DNA from: Ruminococcus sp.
GTDB lineage: Bacteria; Bacillota; Clostridia; Oscillospirales; Ruminococcaceae
Assembly: GCA_024697705.1 (NCBI GenBank)
Contig: JAILFF010000311.1
Coordinates: 1 to 21,608, forward strand
Length of the DNA stretch: 21,608 bases
Reading direction: 5' to 3'
The position numbers and the translations under genes were made by a program. Shown here one piece after another: positions 6,412 to 15,068 of this stretch. Within the stretch, counting starts at the first letter, position 1; each line of letters starts with the position of its first letter. The notes under the pieces were generated by a model, which was not told the DNA's origin, did no database searches, and worked only from the letters and a program-made list of their open reading frames with translations.

Positions 6412-6579
6412 AACAGTGAATAGTTGTGGTGTCCGCTTCGCGTACGTTATTGCGGACGCTTCGCTCCGCACCGACAGTTCTTTCATCAGCAGACATATTT
6501 ATGCGCAGCGCAGCTTTCGCATAATATGTGAGCGAATGGCACGAACAAGTTCGTGCAAACACCTTAACTATTAACTGTT
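6412..6579. repeat. MITE-like palindromic element B
   Basis: A non-coding 168-bp unit bounded by 21-nt inverted repeats (6412-6432 and 6559-6579, 18 of 21 matching). Inside: GTCCGC/GCGGAC arms, an imperfect 12-13 bp pair (ACATATTTATGCG with CGCATAATATGT) and the perfect palindrome GCACGAACAAGTTCGTGC (6539-6556). Just upstream are short direct repeats of GTGAACAGT (6392-6410). The hairpin matches that of element A with paired A-to-G and T-to-C changes. Confidence 0.6.
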
Positions 6580-6583
6580 AAAG

Positions 6584-6617
6584 AGTCCGCAGCCGTTTTG
6601 TGCCGCGGACTTTTTTT
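6584..6617 (+). terminator. Intrinsic terminator after the GGDEF gene
   Basis: AGTCCGC (6584-6590) pairs with GCGGACT (6605-6611), followed by seven T. It lies beyond element B. Confidence 0.8.
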
Positions 6618-6642
6618 ACCGAAAACAGATCATAAAATATCA

Positions 6643-6671
6643 TTGACAAGCAGGCTGAAATATTGTATAAT
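6643..6671 (+). promoter_or_regulatory. Consensus promoter of nadA
   Basis: TTGACA (6643-6648), 17-nt spacer, TATAAT (6666-6671). The leader holds a small TCCGC/GCGGA hairpin. Confidence 0.9.
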
Positions 6672-6727
6672 GTATATAAATATCCGCGCAGCAGCGGAGC
6701 AGAATAATTTCGGAAAGGAATCATATT

Positions 6728-7678
6728 ATGGATAATACAGCAACATTTACCGTCGAAAGCGTTCAGCAGGAAATAGCACGGCTCAAAAAGGAAAAGGATA
6801 TCTGTATCCTCGCCCACAGCTATCAGGGACATGAGATCATCGAGACTGCCGATTTTACGGGCGATTCGTACAAGCTCTCGGTGGACGCAAGTAAGGTGAC
6901 GAACAAGAACATCGTCTTCGCGGGCGTGCATTTCATGGCTGAAACGGCTAAGATGCTCTCGCCCGACAAGCGCGTTTATCTCGCCAATACCTCCGCGGGC
7001 TGCCCGATGGCGGAGCAGATGGAGCCCGGCATGATCGAAGCGATGAAGCAGCGCGAGCCCGACCGCAAGGTAGTGGCGTACATCAACACCACCGCCGCGC
7101 TTAAGACCGTCTGCGACGTGTGCGTTACCTCGTCGTCGGCGGTGAAGATCGTTTCCGCGATGGAGGACAAGAAGATACTCTTTATCCCCGATATCAATCT
7201 CGGCAGCTTTGTGCAGAAGAAATGCCCCGACAAGGATATCATGCTGCTGAAAGGCGGCTGTCCCGTTCACGCGGCTGTGCTGCCCGAAGAAGCGGAGGCG
7301 GCGAAAAAGGCTCACCCCGAAGCGCTGCTGCTCGTTCACCCCGAGTGCGTCCCCGCCGTCGCGGAGCAGGCTGACCTTGTCGGCTCGACCTCCGATATCA
7401 TAAACTTTGCGAAGAAATCCGACGCGAAGGAATTCATCATCGGCACCGAGATAAGCATCGCCGAGCATTTGCAGTTTGAATGTCCCGACAAGAAATTCTA
7501 TATAATGTCCAAAAAAATACTCTGTCCAAACATGAAGATGACTACGCTCATGGACGTTTATAACATCTGCAATGCTATCGGCACCGACGACGCGGCGGAG
7601 AACGAGATCATCATGTCGGACGAGCTTATCGCGAAAGCCCGCGTCTGCATCGACGAGATGTTAAGGCTCGGCGGCTGA
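6728..7678 (+). CDS. nadA: Quinolinate synthase (4Fe-4S)
   Basis: NadA condenses iminoaspartate with dihydroxyacetone phosphate to quinolinate in de novo NAD synthesis. The protein is 316 residues, normal for the short type. Visible family motifs: ILAHSYQGHEI near the N-terminus, AGVHFMAETAK, NTSAGCPMAEQ, HPEC, GSTSDIINF and ILCPNMKM. The three cysteines expected to bind the 4Fe-4S cluster are C92, C207 and C266. The start is supported by AAAGGA about 9 nt upstream. The usual partners nadB and nadC are not adjacent; a GH3 glycosidase gene follows after 32 nt without a promoter or terminator, so the two are probably co-transcribed. Confidence 0.96.
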   Translation: MDNTATFTVESVQQEIARLKKEKDICILAHSYQGHEIIETADFTGDSYKLSVDASKVTNKNIVFAGVHFMAETAKMLSPDKRVYLANTSAGCPMAEQMEPGMIEAMKQREPDRKVVAYINTTAALKTVCDVCVTSSSAVKIVSAMEDKKILFIPDINLGSFVQKKCPDKDIMLLKGGCPVHAAVLPEEAEAAKKAHPEALLLVHPECVPAVAEQADLVGSTSDIINFAKKSDAKEFIIGTEISIAEHLQFECPDKKFYIMSKKILCPNMKMTTLMDVYNICNAIGTDDAAENEIIMSDELIAKARVCIDEMLRLGG

Positions 7679-7710
7679 CGGCTCAATCAATCATAAAGGA
7701 GTACAGAAAA

Positions 7711-9996
7711 ATGGACATAAACCACATTATCGAAATACTTACCCTCGAAGAAAAGGCAGCGCTCTGTTCGGGCGCGGACTTCTGGCACACCAAGGCGATA
7801 AAGCGGCTCGATATCCCGCAGATAATGGTCTCCGACGGTCCTCACGGACTTCGCAAGATGAAGGACGGCGCGGAAAACCCCAATGATTCGATAGAAGCCG
7901 TGTGCTTTCCGACGGCGGCTGCGCTTGCCTGCTCCTTCGACCGCGAGCTTATCGGCGAAATGGGCAAGGCTTTGGGCGAGCAGTGTCAGGCGGAAGGCGT
8001 CTCGGTGATACTGGGTCCCGGCTGCAATATCAAGCGTTCGCCCCTCTGCGGCAGAAATTTTGAATACTTCTCGGAAGACCCCTATCTTGCCTCGCAGATG
8101 GCTTCGGCGCATATCCGCGGCGTACAGAGCAAGGGCGTGGGAACGTCGCTCAAACACTTTGCCGCGAACAATCAGGAGAACCGCCGCATGAGCGTTTCCG
8201 CCGAGATAGACGAGCGCACACTGCACGAGATATACTTAGCCGCCTTCGAGACTGTCGTAAGAGAAGCAAAGCCCTGGACTGTCATGTGTTCGTACAACAA
8301 GATAAACGGCGAGTATTCCTCGCAGAACAAGGAGCTTCTGACAGATATACTCCGCGAAAAATGGGGCTTCGAGGGGCTTGTGATGAGCGACTGGGGAGCT
8401 GTTGACGACCGCGCAAAGGGCATTTCGGCGGGTCTCGATCTCGAAATGCCGGGCAGCATGGGCAAGAACGACAAGTACATCATCAAGGCGGTGGAGGACG
8501 GCAGGCTCACTATGGAGGAGCTTGACAAATGCGTCCGCCGCGTGCTGGAGCTGGTCAAAAAGAGCCTTGACAGCCGCACCGAAATGGCGTGGGACAAGGA
8601 GCGCCACCACAAGCTTGCCAAAAAGCTCGCCGTCAATTCGGCGGTGCTGCTCAGAAACGAGGACAATATGCTGCCGCTCGACAAGTCGGAGAAGATAGCC
8701 TTTATCGGCGCTTTTGCCGACAAACCGCGCTATCAGGGCGGCGGAAGCTCGCATATACGTTCGTTCAAGACGGTCTCGGCGCTCGAAGCCGTCAGGGATA
8801 TAGCCGACGTTACCTACGCACAGGGCTTCCCGAACGACCGCGACGAGACCGATTACGACCTCGAACAGCAGGCTGTCGAAGCAGCTATGGCTGCCGACAA
8901 GGTAGTGGTATTCGCGGGACTTCCCGACAGCTTTGAATCCGAAGGCTACGACCGCAGGCATATGCATCTTCCCGAATGTCAGCTCGACCTTATCTCAAAG
9001 CTTACGACGGTCAACGAGAATGTCGCCGTAGTTCTGCACAACGGCTCGCCCGTAGAGCTGCCGTTCGTTGCCGACGACGAGGGCTTCAAGCCCGTCAAGG
9101 CGCTGCTCGAAATGTATCTGGGCGGTCAGGCGGTCGGCGAAGCAACGGTCGATCTGCTTTTCGGCATGGCGAATCCCTGCGGCAAGCTCGCCGAGACCTT
9201 CCCGCTGCGGCTCGAAGACAACCCGTCGTTCTTAAATTTCCCGGGCGAGGGCGACAAGGTGAAATATTCCGAAGGCATATTCGTCGGCTACCGTTATTAC
9301 GACAAGAAGAACTGCCCCGTGCGCTATCCGTTCGGATTCGGTCTGAGCTACACTAAGTTCGAGTATTCCGACATCAGCGTTTCGGCATACGAGCTTTCCG
9401 ATAAAAAGCCCTTCACCGTTGAATGTACGGTAACAAACGTCGGCGACCGCGACGGTGCGGAGATCGTTCAGCTCTACATCGAGCCGATGACCCCGACCGT
9501 TATCCGCCCGATTAAGGAGCTTAAGGCTTTTGAAAAGGTATATCTGAAAGCGGGCGAATCGAAGCGGGTGATCTTCCGTCTCGATAAATCGGCGTTCGCT
9601 TACCGGTCGGTACAGCTGCACGATTGGTTCAGCGAGAGCGGCGAATACAATATCCTTATTGGCGAAAGCTCCGACAGTATCTGCCTTGAAGAGCTTGTGC
9701 ATTTCAATTCGTCGGTAAAACTGCCGATAAAACTGACGCTCGACAACACGGGCGGCGATATCCGCAGCTTCAAGGAGGGCGAAGAGATGTTCCGTCAGAT
9801 GCTCGGAATGTTTAACGCGGCTCTGAACGGCGGCGCGGACAGCGGCGAGGAAGGCGAACCCGGCGACCTTATGGCGCTTGCTATGGCAAACGACCTGCCG
9901 CTCCACGCGATGGTGAGCTTCTCCGACAATCCCGAGCTTACCCGCGAACGTCTGCAAATGATGGTGGATAATCTTAACGAGATACTCAATACGTGA
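7711..9996 (+). CDS. Glycoside hydrolase family 3, probable cytosolic beta-glucosidase
   Basis: A 761-residue GH3 enzyme with the full three-part layout: N-terminal barrel (about 10-285), alpha/beta sandwich (about 305-560) and a fibronectin III-like C-terminal domain (about 575-675), then a Gly/Glu-rich tail. Catalytic nucleophile: D227 in VMSDWGA. Probable acid/base: E411 in SEGYDR, as in Thermotoga Bgl3B-type enzymes. Substrate-binding KHF (149-151) and NNQE are present. There is no signal peptide, so it should cleave imported oligosaccharides or glycosides in the cytosol; beta-glucosidase is most likely, but beta-xylosidase activity cannot be excluded. ATG preceded by AAAGGAG at 9 nt. Second gene after nadA; ends at a terminator. 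Confidence 0.93.
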   Translation: MDINHIIEILTLEEKAALCSGADFWHTKAIKRLDIPQIMVSDGPHGLRKMKDGAENPNDSIEAVCFPTAAALACSFDRELIGEMGKALGEQCQAEGVSVILGPGCNIKRSPLCGRNFEYFSEDPYLASQMASAHIRGVQSKGVGTSLKHFAANNQENRRMSVSAEIDERTLHEIYLAAFETVVREAKPWTVMCSYNKINGEYSSQNKELLTDILREKWGFEGLVMSDWGAVDDRAKGISAGLDLEMPGSMGKNDKYIIKAVEDGRLTMEELDKCVRRVLELVKKSLDSRTEMAWDKERHHKLAKKLAVNSAVLLRNEDNMLPLDKSEKIAFIGAFADKPRYQGGGSSHIRSFKTVSALEAVRDIADVTYAQGFPNDRDETDYDLEQQAVEAAMAADKVVVFAGLPDSFESEGYDRRHMHLPECQLDLISKLTTVNENVAVVLHNGSPVELPFVADDEGFKPVKALLEMYLGGQAVGEATVDLLFGMANPCGKLAETFPLRLEDNPSFLNFPGEGDKVKYSEGIFVGYRYYDKKNCPVRYPFGFGLSYTKFEYSDISVSAYELSDKKPFTVECTVTNVGDRDGAEIVQLYIEPMTPTVIRPIKELKAFEKVYLKAGESKRVIFRLDKSAFAYRSVQLHDWFSESGEYNILIGESSDSICLEELVHFNSSVKLPIKLTLDNTGGDIRSFKEGEEMFRQMLGMFNAALNGGADSGEEGEPGDLMALAMANDLPLHAMVSFSDNPELTRERLQMMVDNLNEILNT

Positions 9997-10015
9997 AATT
10001 ATATAATTTTTTTTT

Positions 10016-10046
10016 CAGGGCGAGGAGCATTTCCCCGCCCTGTTTT
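10016..10046 (+). terminator. Intrinsic terminator after the GH3 gene
   Basis: CAGGGCG (10016-10022) pairs with CGCCCTG (10036-10042), followed by TTTT. Nearly the same hairpin recurs after the histidine kinase gene. The palindrome TTATCTTAAGATAA (10045-10058) overlaps its tail. Confidence 0.75.
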
Positions 10047-10236
10047 ATCTTAAGATAACATAAAGATCGGTCGCCGAAAAAGCCCCGCGCTTGAAAAACG
10101 AGCCGTGAACGCCCCGCTGTCTCAGACAACTTAATCGTTTTCAAAAATCGCAAACCGCCGAATGTGTAAAAAAGCTTGCCGTCTGCACGGGCATATTTGT
10201 CGGATTTGTCAAAAATATTCTTTGGCTTTACAAAAC

Positions 10237-10311
10237 TTAAGGGGAAAAATTGCTTTTCTTAAGAAATTTTAAGGCAGAATAAAGGGAGATTTAAGAAAGG
10301 CGTTGTATTAT
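10237..10311 (+). promoter_or_regulatory. Phased TTAAG boxes and promoter of the efflux operon
   Basis: TTAAG occurs at 10237, 10259, 10269 and 10291, spacing 22, 10 and 22 nt, so the boxes lie near the same DNA face. The central pair is TTAAG-N5-TTAAG, the geometry used by several OmpR-type regulators. A TATTAT at 10306-10311 could be the -10; its -35 position is not consensus, suggesting activator dependence. The likely activator is the response regulator encoded in the same operon. The rest of 10059-10236 holds nothing I can name. Confidence 0.45.
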
Positions 10312-10380
10312 TATATCATCGAGGAGACGTAAACGATTAAGAACGTCACCGGAACAAAATGAATTATGGAGGATAAGATA

Positions 10381-12327
10381 ATGAAAAAAAAGACCAAGTT
10401 CATAATCGCAGGCACCAGCGTCGCGGTGATCGCAGCAACAGTAGGCTGCTCCATCATGCTCACATCTGCAAAAAACGCTGAGGAAATGCCCGCAGTGCCC
10501 AATACCGTTTCGGTAGAGAAAATGGATCTTTCCAAGAAGGTAACTCTTTCGGGCTCGGTGAAGAGCGCCGAAACTTCCACTGTCAAATGCGCTCTCAGCG
10601 GCGTCAATGTAAAGTCGGTGAAGGTCAAGGTAGGCGACGAGGTAAAGAAGGGCGACGTTATCGCAGTGCTTGACGATTCCGATCTGACCGAAAAGCTCGC
10701 GGACACAAAGAAGGCGTTCGATAACAGCAAGGTCAAGAACGATATCGACAGCTCCGCGGCCGACAGAAACTTTGAATCGACCATCAGCGCCTCCGACAGA
10801 TCAATAAAGGACGCGGAAGACGCCATAAAGGAAGCGCAGAAAACCTACGACGAGGCTGTGAAGGAAAAAGACAAGATACAAAAAGAATATAACGAAGCGC
10901 TTGAAGAAAAGAACAAGGCATACAACAAATACAAGCCCTACGAAAAATATAAGGACGACGACTCCGCCGAAAACAAGTCGAGAAAAAAAGAAAGAGAAGA
11001 AAAGGAAGAGGCTTACAACGAAGCCTGCAAGAAGCTCGAACAGCTTGAGACCGAACAGACAATGGCCGCCGAAGCTCTTGCTCAGGCAGACGCAGCAGTC
11101 AAGACGGCAAACGCAAATGTCGAGGCTGCCCGCGGCGAGCTGAACAAGCAGATAGCTCTCAGAAGCAGCGCTCTCGCCACGCTCGGTCAGGCGGCTGCGG
11201 CTCCTGCCGAAGGCGCGGAAGCGGGTGCGGCTATGGAAGACCCCGAAACTCTGGCAGCTGCGGCAACAGCGATCAGCTCCTACGATACATCGGTAAGCGC
11301 CGCCGAAAAGGTAGTTCGCGAGAACGAGGCGATCCTCAAAGAGGTCAAGTCCGCTTACGACAAGGCTTCCAATGCTTATAATAAGGTAGCCAAGGATTAT
11401 AACAAGGCGCTCGACTCGAAGAATTCGGCTTACGATAAGTACAAGAAGCTTTTAAACAACGATCAGTCCGAAGAGGCTCTCGAATACGAGCAGAAATATA
11501 ACGCCGCAAAGGAAAAGTTCGAGCTTAAGGAAAAAGAGCTCAAAACGGCAAACGACGCCCTCGATAAGGCTCGCGACCTGCTGAACAAGCAGAAGCAGCT
11601 TAAGACAGACGCCGAAACGAGCGCCGTAAAGACCCGCGCCGACCTCGAAGGCACCCACAAGACCACCGAGCTCACCGTCAGCGAGGGCAACGAAACTCAG
11701 GAAAAGAGCATAAAGAGCATTGAGGAAGATATCGAAAAGTGCGTTATCACCGCTAATGCCGACGGCGTTATCACCTCTCTCAACGTAACCGAGGACGACC
11801 TGTTCATGGGCGGCGAGGTAGCCGTTATACAGAACATGAACAAGTTCATCATTTCTTCAAGAGCCGACCAGTACGATATCGGCGACATCGAAAAAGGTCT
11901 GCCGACCAAGATAATCGTAAGAGCGCTCGGCGATAACGGCGAGATGGAAGGAAAGCTCACATTCGTGGCTCCCACTCCCGACGTAAAGGATCTTACGACA
12001 GCGCAGACGATCGAATATCCCCTGGAGTCGGAGATCGCCGATCCCGCAAAGGGTCTGCGTCTCGGCATGAACGCCAAGCTGGAGGTCATCTGCGAGGAAA
12101 AGAAGAACGTGCTGGCAGTTCCCGACGACTGCATACAGGTAAACGACAACGGCGACTATTACGTTGAAACAGTCGATGAAGCAGGCAATGTAACTCCCGT
12201 GACCGTAACATACGGCATGAAGACCGATTACTATTCCGAAATCACGGGCAGCGGCATCAGCGAAGGTATGCAGGTGGTAATGCCCGAGCAGGAAGAAGAA
12301 GAACCTAACGCAATGATTTTATTCTGA
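10381..12327 (+). CDS. Membrane fusion protein (HlyD/MacA-like) with long coiled coil
   Basis: Periplasmic-adaptor-type subunit of a MacAB/YknXYZ-like ABC exporter, 648 residues. Basic N-terminus plus one hydrophobic segment (about 7-28) anchors it outside the membrane. Then a half lipoyl motif (about 50-95, VKVGDEVKKGDVIAVLDDSDL), a very long charged Ala/Glu/Lys helical region (about 120-430) with an Ala/Gly-rich interruption near 270-295, the second lipoyl half (ANADGVITSLNV), beta-barrel (VAPTPDV, GLRLGMNAKLEV) and a C-terminal membrane-proximal part. Usual MacA-like proteins are near 350-450 residues; the excess is in the coiled coil. The frame opens at 10366 (ATG), but GGAGG overlaps that codon region and fits the ATG at 10381 (8 nt). 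First gene of the operon. Confidence 0.88.
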   Translation: MKKKTKFIIAGTSVAVIAATVGCSIMLTSAKNAEEMPAVPNTVSVEKMDLSKKVTLSGSVKSAETSTVKCALSGVNVKSVKVKVGDEVKKGDVIAVLDDSDLTEKLADTKKAFDNSKVKNDIDSSAADRNFESTISASDRSIKDAEDAIKEAQKTYDEAVKEKDKIQKEYNEALEEKNKAYNKYKPYEKYKDDDSAENKSRKKEREEKEEAYNEACKKLEQLETEQTMAAEALAQADAAVKTANANVEAARGELNKQIALRSSALATLGQAAAAPAEGAEAGAAMEDPETLAAAATAISSYDTSVSAAEKVVRENEAILKEVKSAYDKASNAYNKVAKDYNKALDSKNSAYDKYKKLLNNDQSEEALEYEQKYNAAKEKFELKEKELKTANDALDKARDLLNKQKQLKTDAETSAVKTRADLEGTHKTTELTVSEGNETQEKSIKSIEEDIEKCVITANADGVITSLNVTEDDLFMGGEVAVIQNMNKFIISSRADQYDIGDIEKGLPTKIIVRALGDNGEMEGKLTFVAPTPDVKDLTTAQTIEYPLESEIADPAKGLRLGMNAKLEVICEEKKNVLAVPDDCIQVNDNGDYYVETVDEAGNVTPVTVTYGMKTDYYSEITGSGISEGMQVVMPEQEEEEPNAMILF

Positions 12328-12345
12328 TAAGAGAGGATCGGTAGA

Positions 12346-13056
12346 ATGAGCGGAGAAGTAATTATTGAACTTCACAACATATACAAAAGATACTATATCG
12401 GACAGCCAAACGAGCTTGAAATTCTTCACGGCATCGACCTGACCGTAAGAAAGGGCGAGTTCGTATCCATAGTCGGCGCTTCGGGCTCGGGAAAATCCAC
12501 TCTTATGAACATAATAGGGGTACTTGACAGACCGACCGAAGGACAGTATACTTTAAGTAATGTTGATGTAAGCGCTGCGAAGGACAAGGAGCTTTCTCAC
12601 ATAAGAAACGAGAAGATAGGCTTTGTGTTCCAGACCTACAACCTTATCCCGAGAACATCGGCGCTCAAAAACGTTGAGCTGCCCATGATGTACAACAGAA
12701 AAAGCCCCTCCTACCGCCGCGAAAGAGCCAAGGAGCTCCTTTCGATGGTAGATATGGAGGAGAGAATGCAGCACACCCCCGACGAGCTTTCGGGCGGTCA
12801 GAAGCAGAGAGTAGCCATTGCAAGAGCCCTGGCGAACAATCCCTCGATAATCCTCGCCGACGAGCCTACGGGAGCGCTTGATTCGTCTACGGGCAGAATG
12901 ATAATGGATTTGTTCCACAAGCTGCACAGGGAGCAGGGCATAACGATAATCCTTATCACCCACAGCAACGAGCTGGCGGAGGAAACAGAGAGGATCCTTA
13001 CCTTAAAGGACGGAGTTATAACAGGAGAAAGGAGAGGCAGCGCATATGTTTCTTGA
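12346..13056 (+). CDS. ABC transporter ATPase, MacB/LolD-type
   Basis: A 236-residue nucleotide-binding subunit. Walker A GASGSGKS at 44-51, Q-loop Q96, signature LSGGQ at 148-152, Walker B IILADE at 168-173 with the D-loop ALDS after it, and switch H206 in ITHSNEL. All catalytic residues are intact. The family powers the FtsX-type permeases of lipoprotein, peptide or drug exporters. It starts 18 nt after the fusion-protein stop and its last 11 nt overlap the permease gene, so the three form one complex and transcript. Confidence 0.95.
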   Translation: MSGEVIIELHNIYKRYYIGQPNELEILHGIDLTVRKGEFVSIVGASGSGKSTLMNIIGVLDRPTEGQYTLSNVDVSAAKDKELSHIRNEKIGFVFQTYNLIPRTSALKNVELPMMYNRKSPSYRRERAKELLSMVDMEERMQHTPDELSGGQKQRVAIARALANNPSIILADEPTGALDSSTGRMIMDLFHKLHREQGITIILITHSNELAEETERILTLKDGVITGERRGSAYVS

Positions 13057-14305
13057 TAATATCGGCATCGCGCTCACCGCGCTCAAAAGCAACAAGCTGC
13101 GCTCGCTGCTGACAATGCTCGGTATCGTTATCGGTATCTCGGCGGTAATAGCTATCATGATCGTCGGCGACGCCGTAAACAGCAGCGTTATGGATACGTT
13201 CAACAATATTGGCGCCAATTCCGTATCGTTTTATCTGTCGGAAAAAGAATTCGAGGACGAATCCGACTATGTTTACCGCGACAGGAAACAGAGCGATATG
13301 ATCTCCGAAGAAATGCTCACCGACGTTAACGAGCATTTCAAGGGCAAGCTCGATAAGATAATTCTCAACACCACGGTGGGACAGGCTTCCGTAAGCGAGA
13401 AAAACAAGAACGCATCGGTCACCATAACAGGAATGAACGCAGCTGCCATCTCTTCAAAAAAGCTGAAAATGCTCGAAGGAAGACCTCTCGGCTCAAGGGA
13501 TTTCAGCAGCTCAGCCAAGACCGCGCTTATTTCCGATAAAGCAGCAAAGAAGCTTTGCGGAAACAATTTCAATGCAATAGTCGGCAAACCGCTCGAAGCT
13601 ATGCTCGATAATAAAATGTTCACCTTTACGATAGTCGGCGTCTACGAGTATCAGAAGGATTCGAGCATTTTCGGAAGCTCCGACAGCGAATCCACCGCGC
13701 TTTACATTCCTTTAAGAACGGCGTTCAGCTTAAGCAACAGCGATATCAGCTTCGGAATGTTCGAGATAGAGGCATCGGACGGTGTAGATCAGGCAACACT
13801 CACCGATGATATCGAAAGGTATATCAATGACCACTATTATAAAAATAACAACCTTTATCGTATAGAAGCCGTCAACCTCCAGTCCATTCTTGAAGAATCA
13901 AAGGGCGCTATCGACAAGATCAAGATCGCTATCGCGGCTATCGCGGCTATCTCGCTGCTCGTCGGCGGTATCGGCGTAATGAACATCATGATCGTATCCA
14001 TCACCGAAAGAACGAGAGAGATAGGCACCAGAAAGGCGCTCGGCGCCGAGAACAGCTCCATAAGGATGCAGTTCATCACGGAAGCCATCGTTATCTGCGT
14101 GATCGGCGGCATCCTGGGCATACTGATCGGCAACGGACTCGGAGCTCTCGCCTCGAAGCTGCTCATACATAAAGCAGGTACGGCTTCCGTCTCTGCGGTA
14201 GCGGGCTGCGTGCTTTTCTCAATGGCATTCGGCGTATTCTTCGGATACTACCCCGCAAACAAGGCTGCAAAGCTCAATCCTATCGACGCTTTAAGATACG
14301 AATAA
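13046..14305 (+). CDS. FtsX/MacB-type ABC permease
   Basis: A 419-residue permease with the MacB layout: membrane helix 1 at about 22-42 (LLTMLGIVIGISAVIAIMIV), a large extracytoplasmic MacB_PCD-like domain (about 45-280), then three helices (about 287-312, 338-362, 378-400). The cytoplasmic coupling motif RTREIGTRKALGA lies between helices 2 and 3. The ATG overlaps the ATPase gene by 11 nt. With the ATPase and fusion protein it would export or extract a substrate such as an antimicrobial peptide, lipid or drug; the sequence does not say which. A hairpin (14319-14343) separates it from the regulator genes. Confidence 0.93.
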   Translation: MFLDNIGIALTALKSNKLRSLLTMLGIVIGISAVIAIMIVGDAVNSSVMDTFNNIGANSVSFYLSEKEFEDESDYVYRDRKQSDMISEEMLTDVNEHFKGKLDKIILNTTVGQASVSEKNKNASVTITGMNAAAISSKKLKMLEGRPLGSRDFSSSAKTALISDKAAKKLCGNNFNAIVGKPLEAMLDNKMFTFTIVGVYEYQKDSSIFGSSDSESTALYIPLRTAFSLSNSDISFGMFEIEASDGVDQATLTDDIERYINDHYYKNNNLYRIEAVNLQSILEESKGAIDKIKIAIAAIAAISLLVGGIGVMNIMIVSITERTREIGTRKALGAENSSIRMQFITEAIVICVIGGILGILIGNGLGALASKLLIHKAGTASVSAVAGCVLFSMAFGVFFGYYPANKAAKLNPIDALRYE

Positions 14306-14318
14306 TAATTTCGGGAAC

Positions 14319-14343
14319 AGGGGTGTGCCGACTGCATACCCCT
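14319..14343 (+). other. Intercistronic hairpin between permease and response regulator genes
   Basis: AGGGGTGTGC pairs with GCATACCCCT (10 bp, one G-U) around a 5-nt loop. No T run follows, so it is not a classic terminator; an mRNA-processing or stabilising hairpin separating exporter and regulator messages is the likely reading. Confidence 0.5.
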
Positions 14344-14366
14344 TGAACCGCAACAGGAGGAGAAAT

Positions 14367-15068
14367 ATGGAAAACAAGATAATGATAGCCGAGGACGATC
14401 CCGATATCGTAGAGCTTCTTAGGCTTTACCTCGATAACGCGGGCTTCGAGGTCTGCTATGCCTACGACGGGCTTTCGGCGCTTAAGCTTTTTGAGCAGGA
14501 ACAGCCCGACGCAGTGATAGCGGACATAATGATGCCCGGGATCACGGGCTTTGAGCTGACAAAGCGTATCCGCGAGACGAGCGGCGTGCCTATCATTATC
14601 CTTTCCGCGAAAAAGCTCGACAGCGACAAGATACTGGGGCTCGATATCGGCGCCGACGACTATGTGACAAAGCCGTTCAACCCGCTGGAGATCATCGCCC
14701 GCGTGAAAGCACAGCTGCGCCGCGTGAACAAGCTTTCGCACATGGAGCCGCCCGCAAGCAGTGCCGACGTCATAAAAATAGGCGCACTGGAGCTTGATAC
14801 AAAGGCGCTCACGCTTACCAAAAACGGCGAGGATATCCCTATCACGCCGACGGAATACAAGATACTCGCCATGCTGATGGAGAGTCCCGGAAGAGTATTC
14901 ACGAGAGTGCAGATCTACGAACGCATAAACGGCGAATACTTCGGCAGCGACGATAACACCATGATGGTGCATATCTCAAAGCTACGCGACAAGATCGAGG
15001 ACGACAGCAAGAAGCCCGAGTATCTGAAAACTATTAGAGGATTGGGGTATAAGTTTGAAAAAAGGTAA
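14367..15068 (+). CDS. OmpR-family response regulator
   Basis: A 233-residue two-domain regulator. Receiver (1-115): acidic pair at D11 and E9/D10, phosphoacceptor D53 in IADIMMPG, S80, and K102 in TKPFNPLEI. The C-terminal winged helix (about 135-230) shows LTPTEYKIL-like spacing (ITPTEYKILAML) and the closing TIRGLGYKFEK. The open frame reaches a GTG at 14325, but AGGAGG 6 nt before the ATG at 14367 decides the start. Its end overlaps the kinase gene by 14 nt. It probably controls this operon through the TTAAG boxes upstream of the exporter genes. Confidence 0.95.
   Translation: MENKIMIAEDDPDIVELLRLYLDNAGFEVCYAYDGLSALKLFEQEQPDAVIADIMMPGITGFELTKRIRETSGVPIIILSAKKLDSDKILGLDIGADDYVTKPFNPLEIIARVKAQLRRVNKLSHMEPPASSADVIKIGALELDTKALTLTKNGEDIPITPTEYKILAMLMESPGRVFTRVQIYERINGEYFGSDDNTMMVHISKLRDKIEDDSKKPEYLKTIRGLGYKFEKR

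Noticed and set aside
6578..7468. Minus-strand open frame of 296 codons opposite nadA
   Set aside because: It is opposite a well-conserved gene and its promoter/terminator region, with no ribosome site or recognisable motif.
8236..8967. Minus-strand frames opposite the GH3 gene (also 9232-9957)
   Set aside because: Shadow frames of a complete GH3 gene with intact catalytic residues.
10381..10455. Lipoprotein signal in the fusion protein (Cys near residue 23)
   Set aside because: The residues before Cys (ATVG) lack the usual Leu at -3; an uncleaved N-terminal anchor fits better.
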